A DNA stretch of 64,000 nucleotides from JAMQKA01 sp034521835. GTDB taxonomy: Bacteria > Bacteroidota > Rhodothermia > Balneolales > Balneolaceae. Under the pieces are notes generated by a model. The model was not told the origin of the DNA and made no database searches. It saw nothing but the letters and a program-made list of their open reading frames with translations. The translations under genes and the position numbers were made by a program. The DNA lies in contig JAXHMA010000010.1 in assembly GCA_034521835.1 (NCBI GenBank), positions 1 to 64,000 on the forward strand, in the 5' to 3' direction. Below are positions 11,698 to 23,400 of this stretch, in pieces. The number at the start of each line of letters is the position of its first letter. Within the stretch, counting starts at the first letter, position 1.

Positions 11698-12318
11698 TTA
11701 TTGAAAAAAATGTTTTAGGCCATGTTTTAATCTTATTGTTTTTGAATCACCTTTAACTACTAAAAAGTTGCTATTTGCTAAGAGAGATGGAATTCTGCCT
11801 GACAATGATCGATCCTGTATCGATCTTGCCCACGCCATTTGCTGTTCTTGAGGAGCCTCCAGGATCTCCCGAAACTCTGAATAATGATTGGCAAAAATAT
11901 CTTCCAGAAGGTCTGGGTGTTGATTATCCATTTTTTTCAGGAGGGGTTGTAGGCTTCCCTGTCCAAAATTCCACTGTCAGGGCTCTAAAGCTGAAATGCC
12001 CTGCCCGTCAAAATCGCCGGATAGCCCCGCGAAACAGTCAGGAGGCGGCTTAGCTTACTGGTTTCCGAATGATCCGGTGAGCGCCAGGCTGCGATAATAA
12101 AGCGGTTCGTCGAGTATGGATGGCGGTGACACCTCGTCTTCATCAAATAATTCCTGCCAGGTATTTGGGCCTACGATGCCGTCAATGGCCAGATCCTCTG
12201 AGCGCTGGAAGGCCCTGACTGCGGTTTCCGTACCTCCGCCGTAAATCCCGTCAATAGGTCCACGGTAGTGATTCTGCTCCTGGAGCTGACGCTGTATGCA
12301 ATTCACCTCTTCTCCCAT
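11698..12318 (-). CDS. Peptidoglycan-binding protein with lysozyme-like domain (frameshifted)
   Basis: Residues 1-65 form a PG_binding_1 fold (NCIQRQLQEQN, DGIYGGGTETAVRAFQR, LAIDGIVGPNTWQEL). After a frame change near 12055 a second domain reads CFAGLSGDFDGQGIS, then QWNFGQGSLQPLLKKMDNQH, LEDIFANHYSEFREIL and QMAWARSIQD. The G-D-F-D-G-Q-G and Q-W-N-F-G-Q-G motifs resemble chitosanase/lysozyme-like domains attached to peptidoglycan-binding modules. A second frame error lies near 11965. It ends at 11698, short for such a catalytic domain, so it may be truncated. Its place just downstream of the eCIS cargo gene suggests a cell-wall role in particle release, which is inference. Confidence 0.6.
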
Positions 12319-12536
12319 CGATCCTCGTTTGTAAATCGTGCCATGTGCTGGCTGCGTGGCATTAATGAATTATATCTGTTGCACTTTTTAAAAAATAAAT
12401 TTGCAATTGAAGAGCTTTCAGCTCACTCGCTAGGTGTGTCATTACTGTTATTAATGCTGCAGGAATTTTCGACAGTTAGCTATATCATCTTAACTCAAAT
12501 GGAACAGCTTTTCTATCCTTGAATGAATAAGTATTT

Positions 12537-13062
12537 CTAACTGGTTTCGGCACGGCTTAGTAATTGCTTAATGTCATCTGTATTGATCTCTTTATTCTGG
12601 GTTCCTAAATCTTTCCGAATTTCTACCAATACCTGTTGAGAGCTTGGCTAATAATATTTATCCTGATACTTCCTCTTTGAATGAGTTTATGCAATTCAAG
12701 ATACTTATTTAACACACGTTCACCCGCCCATAAAAGCATGTGCGGTTCCAGTTCCAATAGGTTTTTCGCTTTGTTTTCGCCCTCACCGGCATACCAAATC
12801 TCGATAAACTGGTTATAAAGTACCGCCTTTTCGGGATGCACTTCTTTATCGCTGCCCGTTTCAAGGCTGCGTATCGCGCCAGCCACCATAAGAGCACTGA
12901 AAACAAAACGACGGAGGTGATGAGCAGTGCTGCGGCAATTTCACGTCCCTAAAGACTAAACTGGGTGACCAGGAAATTGAATCCCTTATACCCGCCCCAT
13001 CCAATGGCTGCCAATAAAGCCATCACAAGTATAAAAGCCAGTACATTACCAACGTATTTCAT
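12537..13062 (-). CDS. Small two-helix membrane protein (interrupted)
   Basis: The start at 13062 gives a hydrophobic helix (MKYVGNVLAFILVMALLAAI). An in-frame TAG follows near 12948, between FLVTQFSL and GREIAAALLI. Then comes a second helix (ITSVVLFSVLLWWLARYAA) and a cytoplasmic helical tail (HPEKAVLYNQFIEIWYAGEG, EPHMLLWAGERVLNKYLE). After a frame change it ends DDIKQLLSRAETS. Length is about 174 codons. No family recognised. It lies 31 bases beyond the eCIS cargo gene on the same strand, so it could be an accessory or immunity-type membrane protein; there is no direct evidence for that. Confidence 0.5.
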
Positions 13063-13092
13063 GATTTTTTTGATTATTTGTCTGGTTCCAAT

Positions 13093-16000
13093 TTATTCGT
13101 TGTAGATTCCACCCGTTATTTTCAAGCGGGGATTATTTTTTTCGATGGTCTTTTTTGTGATTCCAATCTGTTTCTTGTAATCGTATATCCTTCCGGATTC
13201 TTTCAATCCATCATAAATTCGCATCGCCCGCGCCGGACCTATACCAATCAACTTCGTTAGATCCTCGACCGCTATCTGCTTCGAGTCGGCATTAAAATTA
13301 ATATGATCTGCTAAGACATAGTCTTGACGCGAACTAGCATTTAGTGAGTAGCTACTCAGTTGGCCATACTGAATATTATTTGCAATCGTTTCATTTAATT
13401 GCTCTTCTTTGCCCCCCTGATATTTCACTTCAGCCTTGCACACCAAGCGCGTCGGCACATATTGCTCTGCCTTTAGCACTCTTGCTATTTTAAACGGACT
13501 CACCTCTTCGGGCATACCGGTCGGTACTTCATCCGTATCTTCATTTACTAACGTGTGATAGGAAGAAGGCAGCATTCGTCCGTATTCTGCGCGGACGGTA
13601 AAATCCTGAACATGACCTTTTGTTTCATCGGGATTGGCTCCACGCGCCGTTGTACCGTTGACCGCTTGTTTGACCGGATTTTCGAACTCGGTTTTATGGT
13701 CGGCATTGGCCTGTACCGTCAGCGGTGTTAGGTTAGCCCACGTGCTGCCCGGGCCACCCAAGTTGTCATTCAGCAAGTGTCCTTTAACATAATAAGCACC
13801 TCCTCCCTTTCTTCGCAGATTGATGCTCTTAAACTCAGGCGTATTTGACACCGTTGGACTAGACCCTTCGTCGTGGGGCGCCTGCAAGTAAGATACACGG
13901 GCCAACGTTCCAAATCCCTGTCTCACCGGTCCATAAACAGGAGGAGTATTCGTTTGTCCCGAAGAACTGAGAGGCTGGCTGGCTGTTTCTTCGACCAATT
14001 CATCGACCAGATTATTAATCTTTGCCCCATGATTTTGTTTCTCCTCTTCGGAAACAGTTTTACTTTTCTCAGCTTCAATCTCTCTGGCCTTTGCTTTGGC
14101 AGGTGCCAAATCCTTTTCCGTTAAATCATGACTACCCCTAAGGCTATCCAAATAAGCTGAATATTGTTGGGGAGTAAGACGCTATCATTAGTTTAGCTGA
14201 GGTGTCGGATCCATCGAAGAAAATTTCGTGCTGCTCTTGGTCTTTCGTTCGCACTTTTTTGCGGCTCTTCCACCAGTTAGAAATTGCGCCTACAGCAGAT
14301 TTCCCCATGTTGACAATAGCTCCGCCCACGTTCATGGCTTTTTCAATGAGCCAGTTGATAGCGCTGTCTACTTTTGTACGAACCGCTTCAATCATTTTAC
14401 CTACTTTTTTACCGATACCGCTCAGCCCTACCTGGTTCGCCAGAAACCCAATAGCAATTGGCATTCCCTTAGAGAGAGCCGATTCCAGCTTATTAGCAGC
14501 CGGGGCGAGGTTACCCATGGCTACAGAAGTCACTCCATCCACAAACCGGTTCACCATCTTCAGCATCTTGGTGAAGTATTCGACAAAGCTTTCGATCGCA
14601 TTATAAAGTGCAATAAAGCTGTTTACCACGGCCATCACCCCGGATGGATCAAGCATACTTAACAGCTTGGTACTCACCTTCTTCACTATTTTTTCCATCA
14701 CCCAGGCCTTCACCTGTTCAAATACCATATTCCACAGGTTGCTGATTTTCTCCTGCACGTATTCCCAGATCGCTACCGGACCACGCTGCACCACGTCTTT
14801 TACGAAAGCCCAGACACCAGTGAGCTTATCCATGAAACCGCGAATGCGCTCCATCTTTTCTTTCCCGATCTTTTCAGCAACTTTGTTGAATATTTTTTTC
14901 TTTGGTGATGCCTAAGATTTGCAGCACCAACCCAAAAATTGAGGAGAGGCTTAAATCAGGCGGTGGTTTGATGCCGGCCTTATCAAGCTGACCAAAGAGC
15001 CAGTCGGTGAGCCCGCTCAGCAGATGCGAACCGATATTGTTGAAGAACTGCATGAAGCCCTGCTTCACCCCGCGCAACAGGTTCTTGATAAACCCTATAG
15101 GATCTTTTTGAATAAGAGTGATCACCCCGGCCGTTTTCTGGAAAATGCTGCCGATCAGGTTCACCGGGAAATTCATAATCTTGAGTACGATCTCGATCAC
15201 TTTCTTTACAACCTCACCCACAAAATTGATCAGTCTCCGTATCGGCGGACTAAACAATTTTACAATCCCCTTAAATGCTTTTATCGGCTGCATCAGGGCA
15301 TCAATCGTCAATCGCTCCCAAGCGGCCTTGAATAGTCCCACAATCGTCTCCCAGGTAATATTCAGCCGTTCGATTGCGCCACTAATCCACGACGTCATCT
15401 GAGTGATGGACCCGCTTTGTTTAAGTTTCTTGAACTGCTGTTCCCCGTTGGGCATCAGGCTAAAGAACCCCTTGATCACATTTTCCATCGTACGCGGTAT
15501 CTTCTTTCCAGTAAAAGGATCCTTACCCGAGATTACAGTAATCAATGGATAGCCGCGTGTATTCCGGGCAAAAGTAGAGAGACGATCTCAGCAACGCCTC
15601 TTTCACAAACGAGAGTATCTTTTCGCCAACCGTCCACATAAAATCTCCCAACTGAACCAGCGGTGTTTTAAATTTGGTGTATATTCGCTTAAATGTACTC
15701 ACCGGATTCAGCAAAGAATTAATATCAGTTACCTCATCCCAGATTGTTTTAAAAGCCTCTCCAAGTCCCGAAGCAATCTTTTCGATGCGCGCAATGGACT
15801 TGTTAACCCAGCGGACAGCACGACCAAAACTTCCAGTCTCCTTCATCTTTTTGAGCTGTTTGTCGCCTTTGGGATGCAACTTCACAAACCCAGTCAAAAT
15901 ATTTTTCCCACTTCGATCTACCTCTTTGCCCGTGATAGGATCTTTGCCCAATATGACAGTAAGAAGCGGATAAAAGGTAGGACTCTGTTTCTTCTTGATA

Positions 16001-17514
16001 AACGCTACAACCTTCGAAAGTAGATATTCTTTGACAATTTCAAGGAACTTACTTGCCACACTTCCGGCAAAACTGATAACCTTGTTCATCGGCCTACTGA
16101 ATATACGCAGCAAATCCTTCAGCACTTTTTGGGGATGCCTAACATCCGTGAGACTAAGTCCAGCCCAGAAGTTGTTAAAATCTTCTGCCACCTGTTCAAT
16201 GCTTACCTCCTCAAGGGTTTTCATCTGTGTATCAAGCCATGTTGCAGCCTCAGATAACGCTCCCTCCTCTTTCAACTTATCCCTATACGCTTTGCCGTTG
16301 GGAATGATATCCAAACCTGCCTCAATAAAATTGCGTCCACTGGGCTCAACATATTTCCCTATAATAGGATCTTCGCCCAACACTACCGTAAAAAGCTTAT
16401 AGCCGGGCACGTCCGAAATCAATCCCTTGATTTTTCCCCTCAGCCAATCCTTACCTGCTTTCAGGCTGTCGCCCGCCCATTCAGCGGCACTGCTTGCGGC
16501 TCCGCTCACCGCATTCCAGGCATCGCCAAACCAAGAGCGCTGCACCTTTTCGGATGATGACGTAGCAGACTTGCCACTGCTCTTCTGCTTTGTCTGTACA
16601 ACTGCGCCCTGCTGTATCGTATGTGTCAACTCATGTGCAATAAGATGCTTGCCACTGCTGGAATCCGGATTATATTTTTCATTATTGAAATAGATGTCAC
16701 GGCCGTGTGTAAAAGCCTGTGCATTGATATCCTGGCTTAGCTTGGCCGCTTCAGAACCAGTATGAATACGCACATTACTGAAATCAGCCCCAAAACGAGG
16801 CTCCATATAGTTGCGCACCGAATCCAGGCAATGACTTGCCGGAAGACTTAGTTCCCGAAAGTGTACTCTTAAATGACGAACTAACCTCCGAAGCGCCCGA
16901 CGCTGATCCATCTTTACGCTGCAGTTCTTCCTCCTCCCCATCGGCTGCATCTGCAACTCTTCCTCCTCAGAGGACGGCTGGCGCTGTACAAGCTCTTTTT
17001 CTTCCTCAGGCTGAGCTTGTAATTTTTCTTCATCTGGTTGCTGCTGGATTTCCTCTTCTTTATCCATCGGTTGTGCTTGCAGGCCAGGTTTTTCCTCCTT
17101 CTTTGGTTTTTGCCTGAACTTCAGGCTCTTCTTCCATCGCCTGTTTCTGCAGCTTTTTCTCCTTCTCAACTTGCGGCTGAATCATCCTGGAAATATCGGC
17201 ACCTACCGGCTGAATCTGACTTGGCCCTGATTCGTGTACTGGCATCCGCATCACTTTGTCGGCCTTACTTTCGGCCTCGGCTTCATATTTATCCCCCGGT
17301 TTGCCCACCGACAGCTTGGGCTGGATGGAACGAACCGCAGACCCGGACTGACTACCTTCTTGAATAATACGCTGAAGCGTGGCAGTATTATCATTTTTCG
17401 CTGCCGATTTATTTCGACCCAGGGTAGTAGTTTGCGAATTCGAAGTTTTCCGCTGCAGGTTGGCAGCCGACTTTGAGTCGGTGTCGGAGCTTGATTTGTG
17501 AAAGCGGAAAACAT
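13093..17514 (-). CDS. DUF4157 (eCIS-core) effector with nuclease-like domain and HhH tail (frameshifted)
   Basis: Likely cargo of the injection system, about 1470 codons. Order: N-terminal tail with the DUF4157 lead-in (LSVGKPGDKYEAEAESKADK); an acidic Glu/Gln-rich linker (16900-17130); DUF4157 core (MEPRFGADFSNVRIHTGSEA, then HELTHTIQQG, the zinc-metallopeptidase-like motif); three tandem copies of a roughly 142-residue module; a helical, amphipathic stretch (14180-15100); a nuclease-like domain with KGHLLNDNLGGPG and NLTPLTVQANADH, matching DNA/RNA non-specific endonucleases; and a C-terminal helix-hairpin-helix (LTKLIGIGPARAMRIYDGL). Frameshifts lie near 17468, 17090, 16930, 16825, 15570, 14895 (A homopolymer) and 14180. 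DUF4157 proteins are typical eCIS effectors. The nuclease target is not known. Confidence 0.8.
15120..16405 (-). repeat. Three tandem ~142-residue modules inside the eCIS-core protein
   Basis: Each copy opens with the same signature: YKLFTVVLGEDPIIGK (about 16355-16403), YPLLTVILGKDPITGK (15925-15975) and YPLITVISGKDPFTGK (15505-15554). Each then has a P-N/K-G turn with K-x-K, a tryptophan-containing helix (ATWLDTQM, VRWVNKSI, TSWISGAI), another helix around FNNFW/FKTIW/FKAAW, and a final basic-amphipathic helix (PMNKVISFAG, PLVQLGDFM, PIRRLINFVG). Starts are 428 and 421 bases apart. The copies are diverged at DNA level, so the expansion is old. Confidence 0.75.
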
Positions 17515-17529
17515 AGTAAACTAGTTAAG

Positions 17530-18885
17530 TTACAATGTACGTCCCTCTTTGTGATACTCTTTGCGGATACCCACTTTGATCTCTTTGGGAGTTACTTTAA
17601 CGTTCTTGTCGTCTTTGTCCAGTGCCATGAGTGAGCAGTAGCGAACAACATTCATAATCGAAGCGCCTGTAATTTCATACTCATTGGCCAGCTCATCCAA
17701 ATCAACAGAATCGCTTAATGAAACCTGTTCAGGAAATGCATTTTTCCACAAATACTTGCGTTCTTCCCTTCCGGGCATCGGAAAATAGATCACTGACTGG
17801 AAACGACGGGTAAAAGCATCATCAAGATTGCTTTTAAGGTTCGTTGCAAGGATAACCATGCCGGGATAATCCTCCATCCGCTGCAACAGGTACGAGACTT
17901 CCTGGTTGGCGTAGCGATCATGGGCGTTGCTAATCTCAGTACGTTTCCCGAACAGCGCATCTGCCTCATCAAAAAAGAGAATCCATCCTTTATTCGCAGC
18001 CCGATCAAATACCCGCGCCAGATTCTTTTCGGTTTCACCGATATACTTTGACACAGTCATCGACAGATCCACCCGATACAAGTCCTGGTTGCTAATTTTT
18101 CCGAGCAGTGAGGCAGTCAGAGTTTTACCCGTTCCCGATGGGCCGTGAAAAAGAACTCGAAACCCGGGCAGTATTCGTTTGCTCAAGCCCCAGTCCCGCA
18201 TCAACGTTTTCCCGTGTTTTAACCAAGCAATTATTTCATTGATTTGTCCCATTGTTTCAGGTGGCAATACCAAATCGCTCCATTCCAGATCGGTCGTTAC
18301 TCTTTTGGCCGGAAAGTCCATGCTAAACGAGGGCTTCGAGACGTTACCTGTAGTAAAAAAATCCACATAATCATCACTTAGCTGCAACGCACCACTCAAT
18401 GCTGGCTCATTTAATGACGACTGTTCAAGGAAAAGAATTTTTTTCTGGGCAAACAGGTGATCTTGTTCAAACAGGTAGTTGTATTTGAATCGCCTCTTCA
18501 AGTCACCGCCGGTAAGCAAGAACATGATCGTTTCTCCCGTTGGTAAAAATCCACTGTATGAATTTCCTCTTAGTCCGCCAAACTCGGTGAATCCCCGATC
18601 GTAATGCGCATTTTTCGTAAAAAAGAGATCCAGGATATCTGGTTTGACATGCGGAATCAGTGCAAGCAGCAATGTTAACCGCTCTGCTTTTTTCAAATCA
18701 TGTTTCCTCAAAAACCGAGCGTAATTCGATTCCTGTCCATTAAGCTCTGGCGGCCGTAGAAAAAAAATATCATCGTAGGGGCTATCCTTATCAAAATAAA
18801 GCTTAAAGCGGGTATCCAACACTTGCGAAAACCATTCAAATTCTTGCTCGAGATGTTCTGGCATTTGACATATCATCACCTCCAA
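17530..18885 (-). CDS. AAA+ ATPase of the contractile injection system (Afp15/Pvc15-like)
   Basis: A 451-residue intact ORF. N-terminal about 200 residues are the eCIS-specific region; the AAA+ core follows with Walker A GPSGTGKT (248-255), the YIGETEKNLARVFDRA segment, Walker B ILFFDEAD (302-309), sensor 1 VILATNL and an arginine finger in FTRRFQ. The C-terminal lid ends near LMALDKDDKNVKVTP. In Afp/PVC systems this ATPase is needed for cargo loading or late assembly. Its start overlaps the end of the tape-measure gene by 10 bases, and the cargo gene starts 15 bases downstream. This is one of the few undamaged genes of the cluster. Confidence 0.93.
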   Translation of the reverse strand: MEVMICQMPEHLEQEFEWFSQVLDTRFKLYFDKDSPYDDIFFLRPPELNGQESNYARFLRKHDLKKAERLTLLLALIPHVKPDILDLFFTKNAHYDRGFTEFGGLRGNSYSGFLPTGETIMFLLTGGDLKRRFKYNYLFEQDHLFAQKKILFLEQSSLNEPALSGALQLSDDYVDFFTTGNVSKPSFSMDFPAKRVTTDLEWSDLVLPPETMGQINEIIAWLKHGKTLMRDWGLSKRILPGFRVLFHGPSGTGKTLTASLLGKISNQDLYRVDLSMTVSKYIGETEKNLARVFDRAANKGWILFFDEADALFGKRTEISNAHDRYANQEVSYLLQRMEDYPGMVILATNLKSNLDDAFTRRFQSVIYFPMPGREERKYLWKNAFPEQVSLSDSVDLDELANEYEITGASIMNVVRYCSLMALDKDDKNVKVTPKEIKVGIRKEYHKEGRTL

Positions 18886-20454
18886 TCAACGTAAATTGGT
18901 TTTTTCATCCACGGTAGCCGGGCCACCGATATACCCCAGGGCAACTTATCTAAAAGCATGTCAAACCCTTTCGACTCCACCTGAAGCTCCCATTGGTCAG
19001 ATTTTCCCGTCAGGCGTGCATTCCGCTGGATAAAGCTCTGACGCAGCCCTTGAACAGAGGTACTCTTTAATACCTCCAATTGGTTGATCACGGAATGCAA
19101 AAGCTCCTCCGCCTCTTCAATTTCATGGTCAGTGAATTCGATCTTTGACGAAAACGAATGCCCTATTGGATATCCACAAAGCACCTTGTTGAGGACCATC
19201 ACATATTCATACGTAGATTGCTCTCCACTTGCCAGATACTGCAGCATGTGAATAGCCTTAACTTGAGATTTTTGATCTATAAATTTTCGATCGGCGGTAA
19301 GTTCCAGGCTGCGGAAAAATTTGGGAAGAAAAGGCCACAACAGAATGAGGCCTCCGTTGATAATGTAAAATGATTTCTCATCCTTGCCTTCAGGTTTATG
19401 TTTCTTAGCAGATAATACCTCTTCCCCGAGACCTATTCTGTCCACCATTTTTGGTTTATCTCTTCCTTCAAGGCGTCAATTTCCTGAGGGAGCAGCTCCT
19501 GGCTTCTAATTTTTCTTACATATTCAGCTATCTTTTTGGAATCAAAAATATCTACTAATCTTTCTCTGAGAGCTTCTGTAGACGTATCTTCGCTTAAGAT
19601 TCTATAAAGATGATGAAGACCTATAATTTCTTTAATTGATTCTCCTAATATACTATTTGGCAAATATTTCAACCTTTCTATTGATTGGCACAACTGATAT
19701 ATAAGCTGTTTGGCGTCCCCCCTCTCAAGAAAAGTTTCAAAAAACAATTTCAGCACCTCAATATTTTCCGGTTTGTTGCTAAGAGAGCCAGTTGTACATT
19801 TCGCAATCCGCTCTGTACCGTTGCTGGATTGGCACCAGCTTTAACTAAAAATTCCTTAAGCGGCTCGTAATCTCTAACGCCTGCAAAAATGCCTATGTTT
19901 AGCATTTGAAAATGCTCATCATCCAAGAGGTAAATTATGCGTTTTCTCACTTCTGGATCACTGCCCCTCGTTGTTAAGAAATCAGCCAATGTTGCTTGCT
20001 CTTGTTTATATACCATCTCAAACAGTTTTTTAGGATCCTTAAGGATTGGGGCATCCGAATGATCGCAGACAAACCAAGGATAAGTACCGGTCAATAGATA
20101 ATGGCGAAAGGTTTCCCAATAGAGCTCTTCCTTTGAAAATTGTTGGATTTCCTTTGCTTCTTGACGATCAGCATATATAAAGTCAGGCATTTTCTGCTTA
20201 ACCTTCTTCTGAAGCTTCTCCATAAATTGAGTGGACAATCTGCCTGAAGATAAAGCTCCCAGGTCAAACTGTAAGCGATCAATAACAACCGTCTGATCAC
20301 TTGGTAGTTGCTCAAAAAGATCATTTAACATCGCTTTCAGCTTTTGCTCCACCAACTGGCTGATCTCTTCCTGTATTTCATGAGCCTGCTCCGGGCTGGA
20401 TACCTTCAGTTCAATTCTTAAACGGTCGACAATATGTGTTTGCTCATTTGTCAT
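18876..20454 (-). CDS. Contractile injection system tape-measure protein, CIS_TMP family (frameshifted)
   Basis: Sets particle length in the tube lumen. The N-terminus (HIVDRLRIELKVSSPEQAHE, then DQTVVIDRLQFDLGALSSG) is the conserved beginning of CIS_TMP proteins. The C-terminal hallmark is clear: FYIINGGLILLWPFLPKFF, AIHMLQYLASGEQSTYEY and LNKVLCGYPIG. Two frameshifts split it, near 19780 (LALL then NKPENIEVLKLFFETFL) and at the A homopolymer near 19443 (EEINQK then MVDRIGLGEEV). Joined length is about 525 codons, within the family range. It lies between the PKD protein and the ATPase, its usual place in Afp-like clusters. Confidence 0.85.
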
Positions 20455-20463
20455 TTCAATGAT

Positions 20464-23400
20464 TTAAAGCTCATTTTCCAGCTGTTCGAGCAGGGCTGCA
20501 AGCTTATCCTTTCATTCATTTTCTGCTTTCTGTTTAACCTCAGCAACTTTTTGAGACAGCTTATTATCGTTATCAATAGTTACCCCCAACTCTTTCAACT
20601 GTTTAAGTTGCTCAACACACTTCATCAGCAGTTGTCCCATCTCGCTTTCGGCACTGATATCTTTTTGCTGATGATCAATGATATCAAGCAGTTGTAGCAA
20701 CTCTATTTCAAAGTAACCGTATAGATAGGCAACAAACTGCCCATTGCCTTCCCGAGCCATACCTGCTGTTTGGTTAAATGCCTCTGAAAGACGCTTGCCG
20801 TATATGAAAGCAATCTCATCATTTCTTTCACCGGCTATATATTGCTGTTTAACTTGCTCATCCTGAGTCTCATCTTTTATTGCCAAAAGATTATTTTTCA
20901 ACTTGTCGTACAGCATGTTGCCCTCTTCAAATATGTCGCTATCCAGGTCTTGGTTTCTGTGTCCATCCAGCTCATCCAGCATGCTATCAATGTCAACGAA
21001 GTCTCCCTCTTGACCAGCAAAATCAATGGAAACAGATCGCTCGATCACATCCATACAACCGTTTTCGAATTTAACTTCCATGGCGATCGTATGATCTTCC
21101 CCGGTATTTTGGAAGGTGTGCTCGAGTTCTTGCTCACCCTCATCACCAATAGACTCGCCATCTACCATCCATTCTACGACTTCTCCACTGCCCGTCTTAG
21201 ATAGTTTAACTTGAGCAATCGTTGCTACCTGTTCTATATATTCAATCTCAAATCTGCGGCCGGCACCTCAAGAATCCGTACCTCCATTGATTCTCCTATG
21301 TATTCCAAATTAAAGGTACCAGGTTCGTATTTATTGGGAGCCAAAAATCGCTCACTGCTTCCGCCGACAATCACGCCGCTGTTATCACCGGTAATAGGCC
21401 TGCCTTCGGGGGTTGTGACAAATCGATACGGATCATCATTTTCACAGAGTACATAAATACCGTCTTCCATTCGCGCTCGCTCAAGGCTGAATTCGACCTC
21501 TACCTCCTGCGGAATTTCCACCTGCTTGATTGCTTCGTCCGAACAATCAAATTTCGAAGCTTTCAGTGTGACTACAGCCACTTCATCATCAAAATCCTGA
21601 TAGGTATGCACCGGATTCTCTTCTGTTGAAGATAACCCATCACCAAATTTCCACTCGTAGGTTTGAGCACCAGAAGATTTATTGGTGAAGGATACCTCTA
21701 CAGAACCGTCATCCAGGGGTTCGATCTCAAAGTTGAAACCAGCTTGGGGATTAATTACCTTCGCATTATAGACCACGGTCTGATTATTAACACGATAGGT
21801 AAACTGAATATCTTCCGCTTCCGTGGTAACTTGTGAAGGTATAAAGAACCATTTTTCCCCCTCTTTGACCACACCACCAGCTTTACTTTCCACCACGCCC
21901 CCTTCAGGATGGACCGTAAAGGGGTATTTTGTCTCATCTTTTTTGCAGAACTGAAACTTCGGCAGCAAAAAGCTCAGCTGAGAAATCACCATCGTTGCCA
22001 ATTCCGGGCAGTCGCTCTTACACAAATACTGCAGGGCAAAATCGGCCACTACAACATTGTCGGGAGGACGTTCATCGACTTCAGTTTCAGGAAGAACTCC
22101 TATCTTATCCGTGATGCCTTTATCAAGCTTATCCCATTTGTCAGGATCAATTTGAATACCTTGTTCTTCTGAGACATGTCTCAGCTCTTTGAGCAGGATG
22201 TTTCACCTGGTTGTCGATTTCTTTTTTATCTACTAATGTAAATCGCTCTTTTTTCCGAATACCGGTACGGCCGGAAATTCTTCGAATACGCTCCAGGTTA
22301 GCTAATTTTTCTTCCCTAGGGCTGACAGTGATGCTCCCACATCTTGTATATCTCTATTTAGAGGCTCTTCATTGCGGTCGATATACACTACTACAAATGT
22401 TCCGCCTTTGGGCACGCCCGCCAGATGTTCCATTCCCGAATGCCTTTTCGCAAAATCCGAAAACCGATTCATCATCTGTGCTTTCTCAACCCTGTCCCCA
22501 TAAATACGATACAGCTCCTTCAATTTCTTGATACTGCAACTGTAAATTAGCTTATCCAGACGATATATGATGGTCTGCTCTTTGCCTTCCAGCTGCTCTT
22601 GATTCTCTTCGCTCTCCCTCAGCTGCTTTTTATATTCTTCGGCTGTTTGAATGACCCGATTGTAGGCGGCCTCAATCTCATCTATAACAATATTCTCAAG
22701 CTTTTTGGGAAGCGGTTGTAAGTCCTGGATATGGCTCGCCAGCAGAACAGGCTTCACAAACAGGGGATTCCATCTTTTAGGATCGATATTGAATTTCGTT
22801 GGATCGGTATTCAATACTAAGTCCAGAATCTGCTGATTTTCTTTTTTCCGAGCAGCCAGGTAATCGTATATATAACCAAAGGTATTAGGGTTGGACTCTT
22901 CGGATAACGGCGCTCTCCAGTTATCGGAGAATCATAAATATTTATTTCTTCAGTGCGAGTCGCTGTTATCCCAGAGCCTGCCCTAAAATCTTCAATATTT
23001 GCCATACCTATATTAGTAAACCCTTCATTCCCTTCCCCCTCTTCCGTTGATTCTTTTTTAACCTCAAGGCCTCTGAAAAACATCATCTGCCCATCGAGCA
23101 AACAGTTAAGTTCGGTTTTAAAGGTTTCATAGAGTTCCTGCAGATCATCAAAACGGCACTCATACGAGACATTGATATTTTCAAACGTCTTGCTGAGCTT
23201 GACCCCCACCACCTTTATCGGCAAATTGAGCCGGTCTTGCTTTTCCTTTATTTCCCCGAGCACGGTTTCATAATTCCGTCCAATATGCCCTTCCACCCGC
23301 AGAAACGAATGCTTATCATACCCCCGCATAAGCGTCTGCATTTCCGCACGATCTGAATAATACGATGGAATCAGGTTATGTTTGTTCAATCTTGTCTTCT

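Noticed and set aside
20512..20514. In-frame TGA as a selenocysteine codon
   Set aside because: It lies in a disordered, charged C-terminal stretch without a redox motif or visible stem-loop; a base error or a true early stop is simpler.
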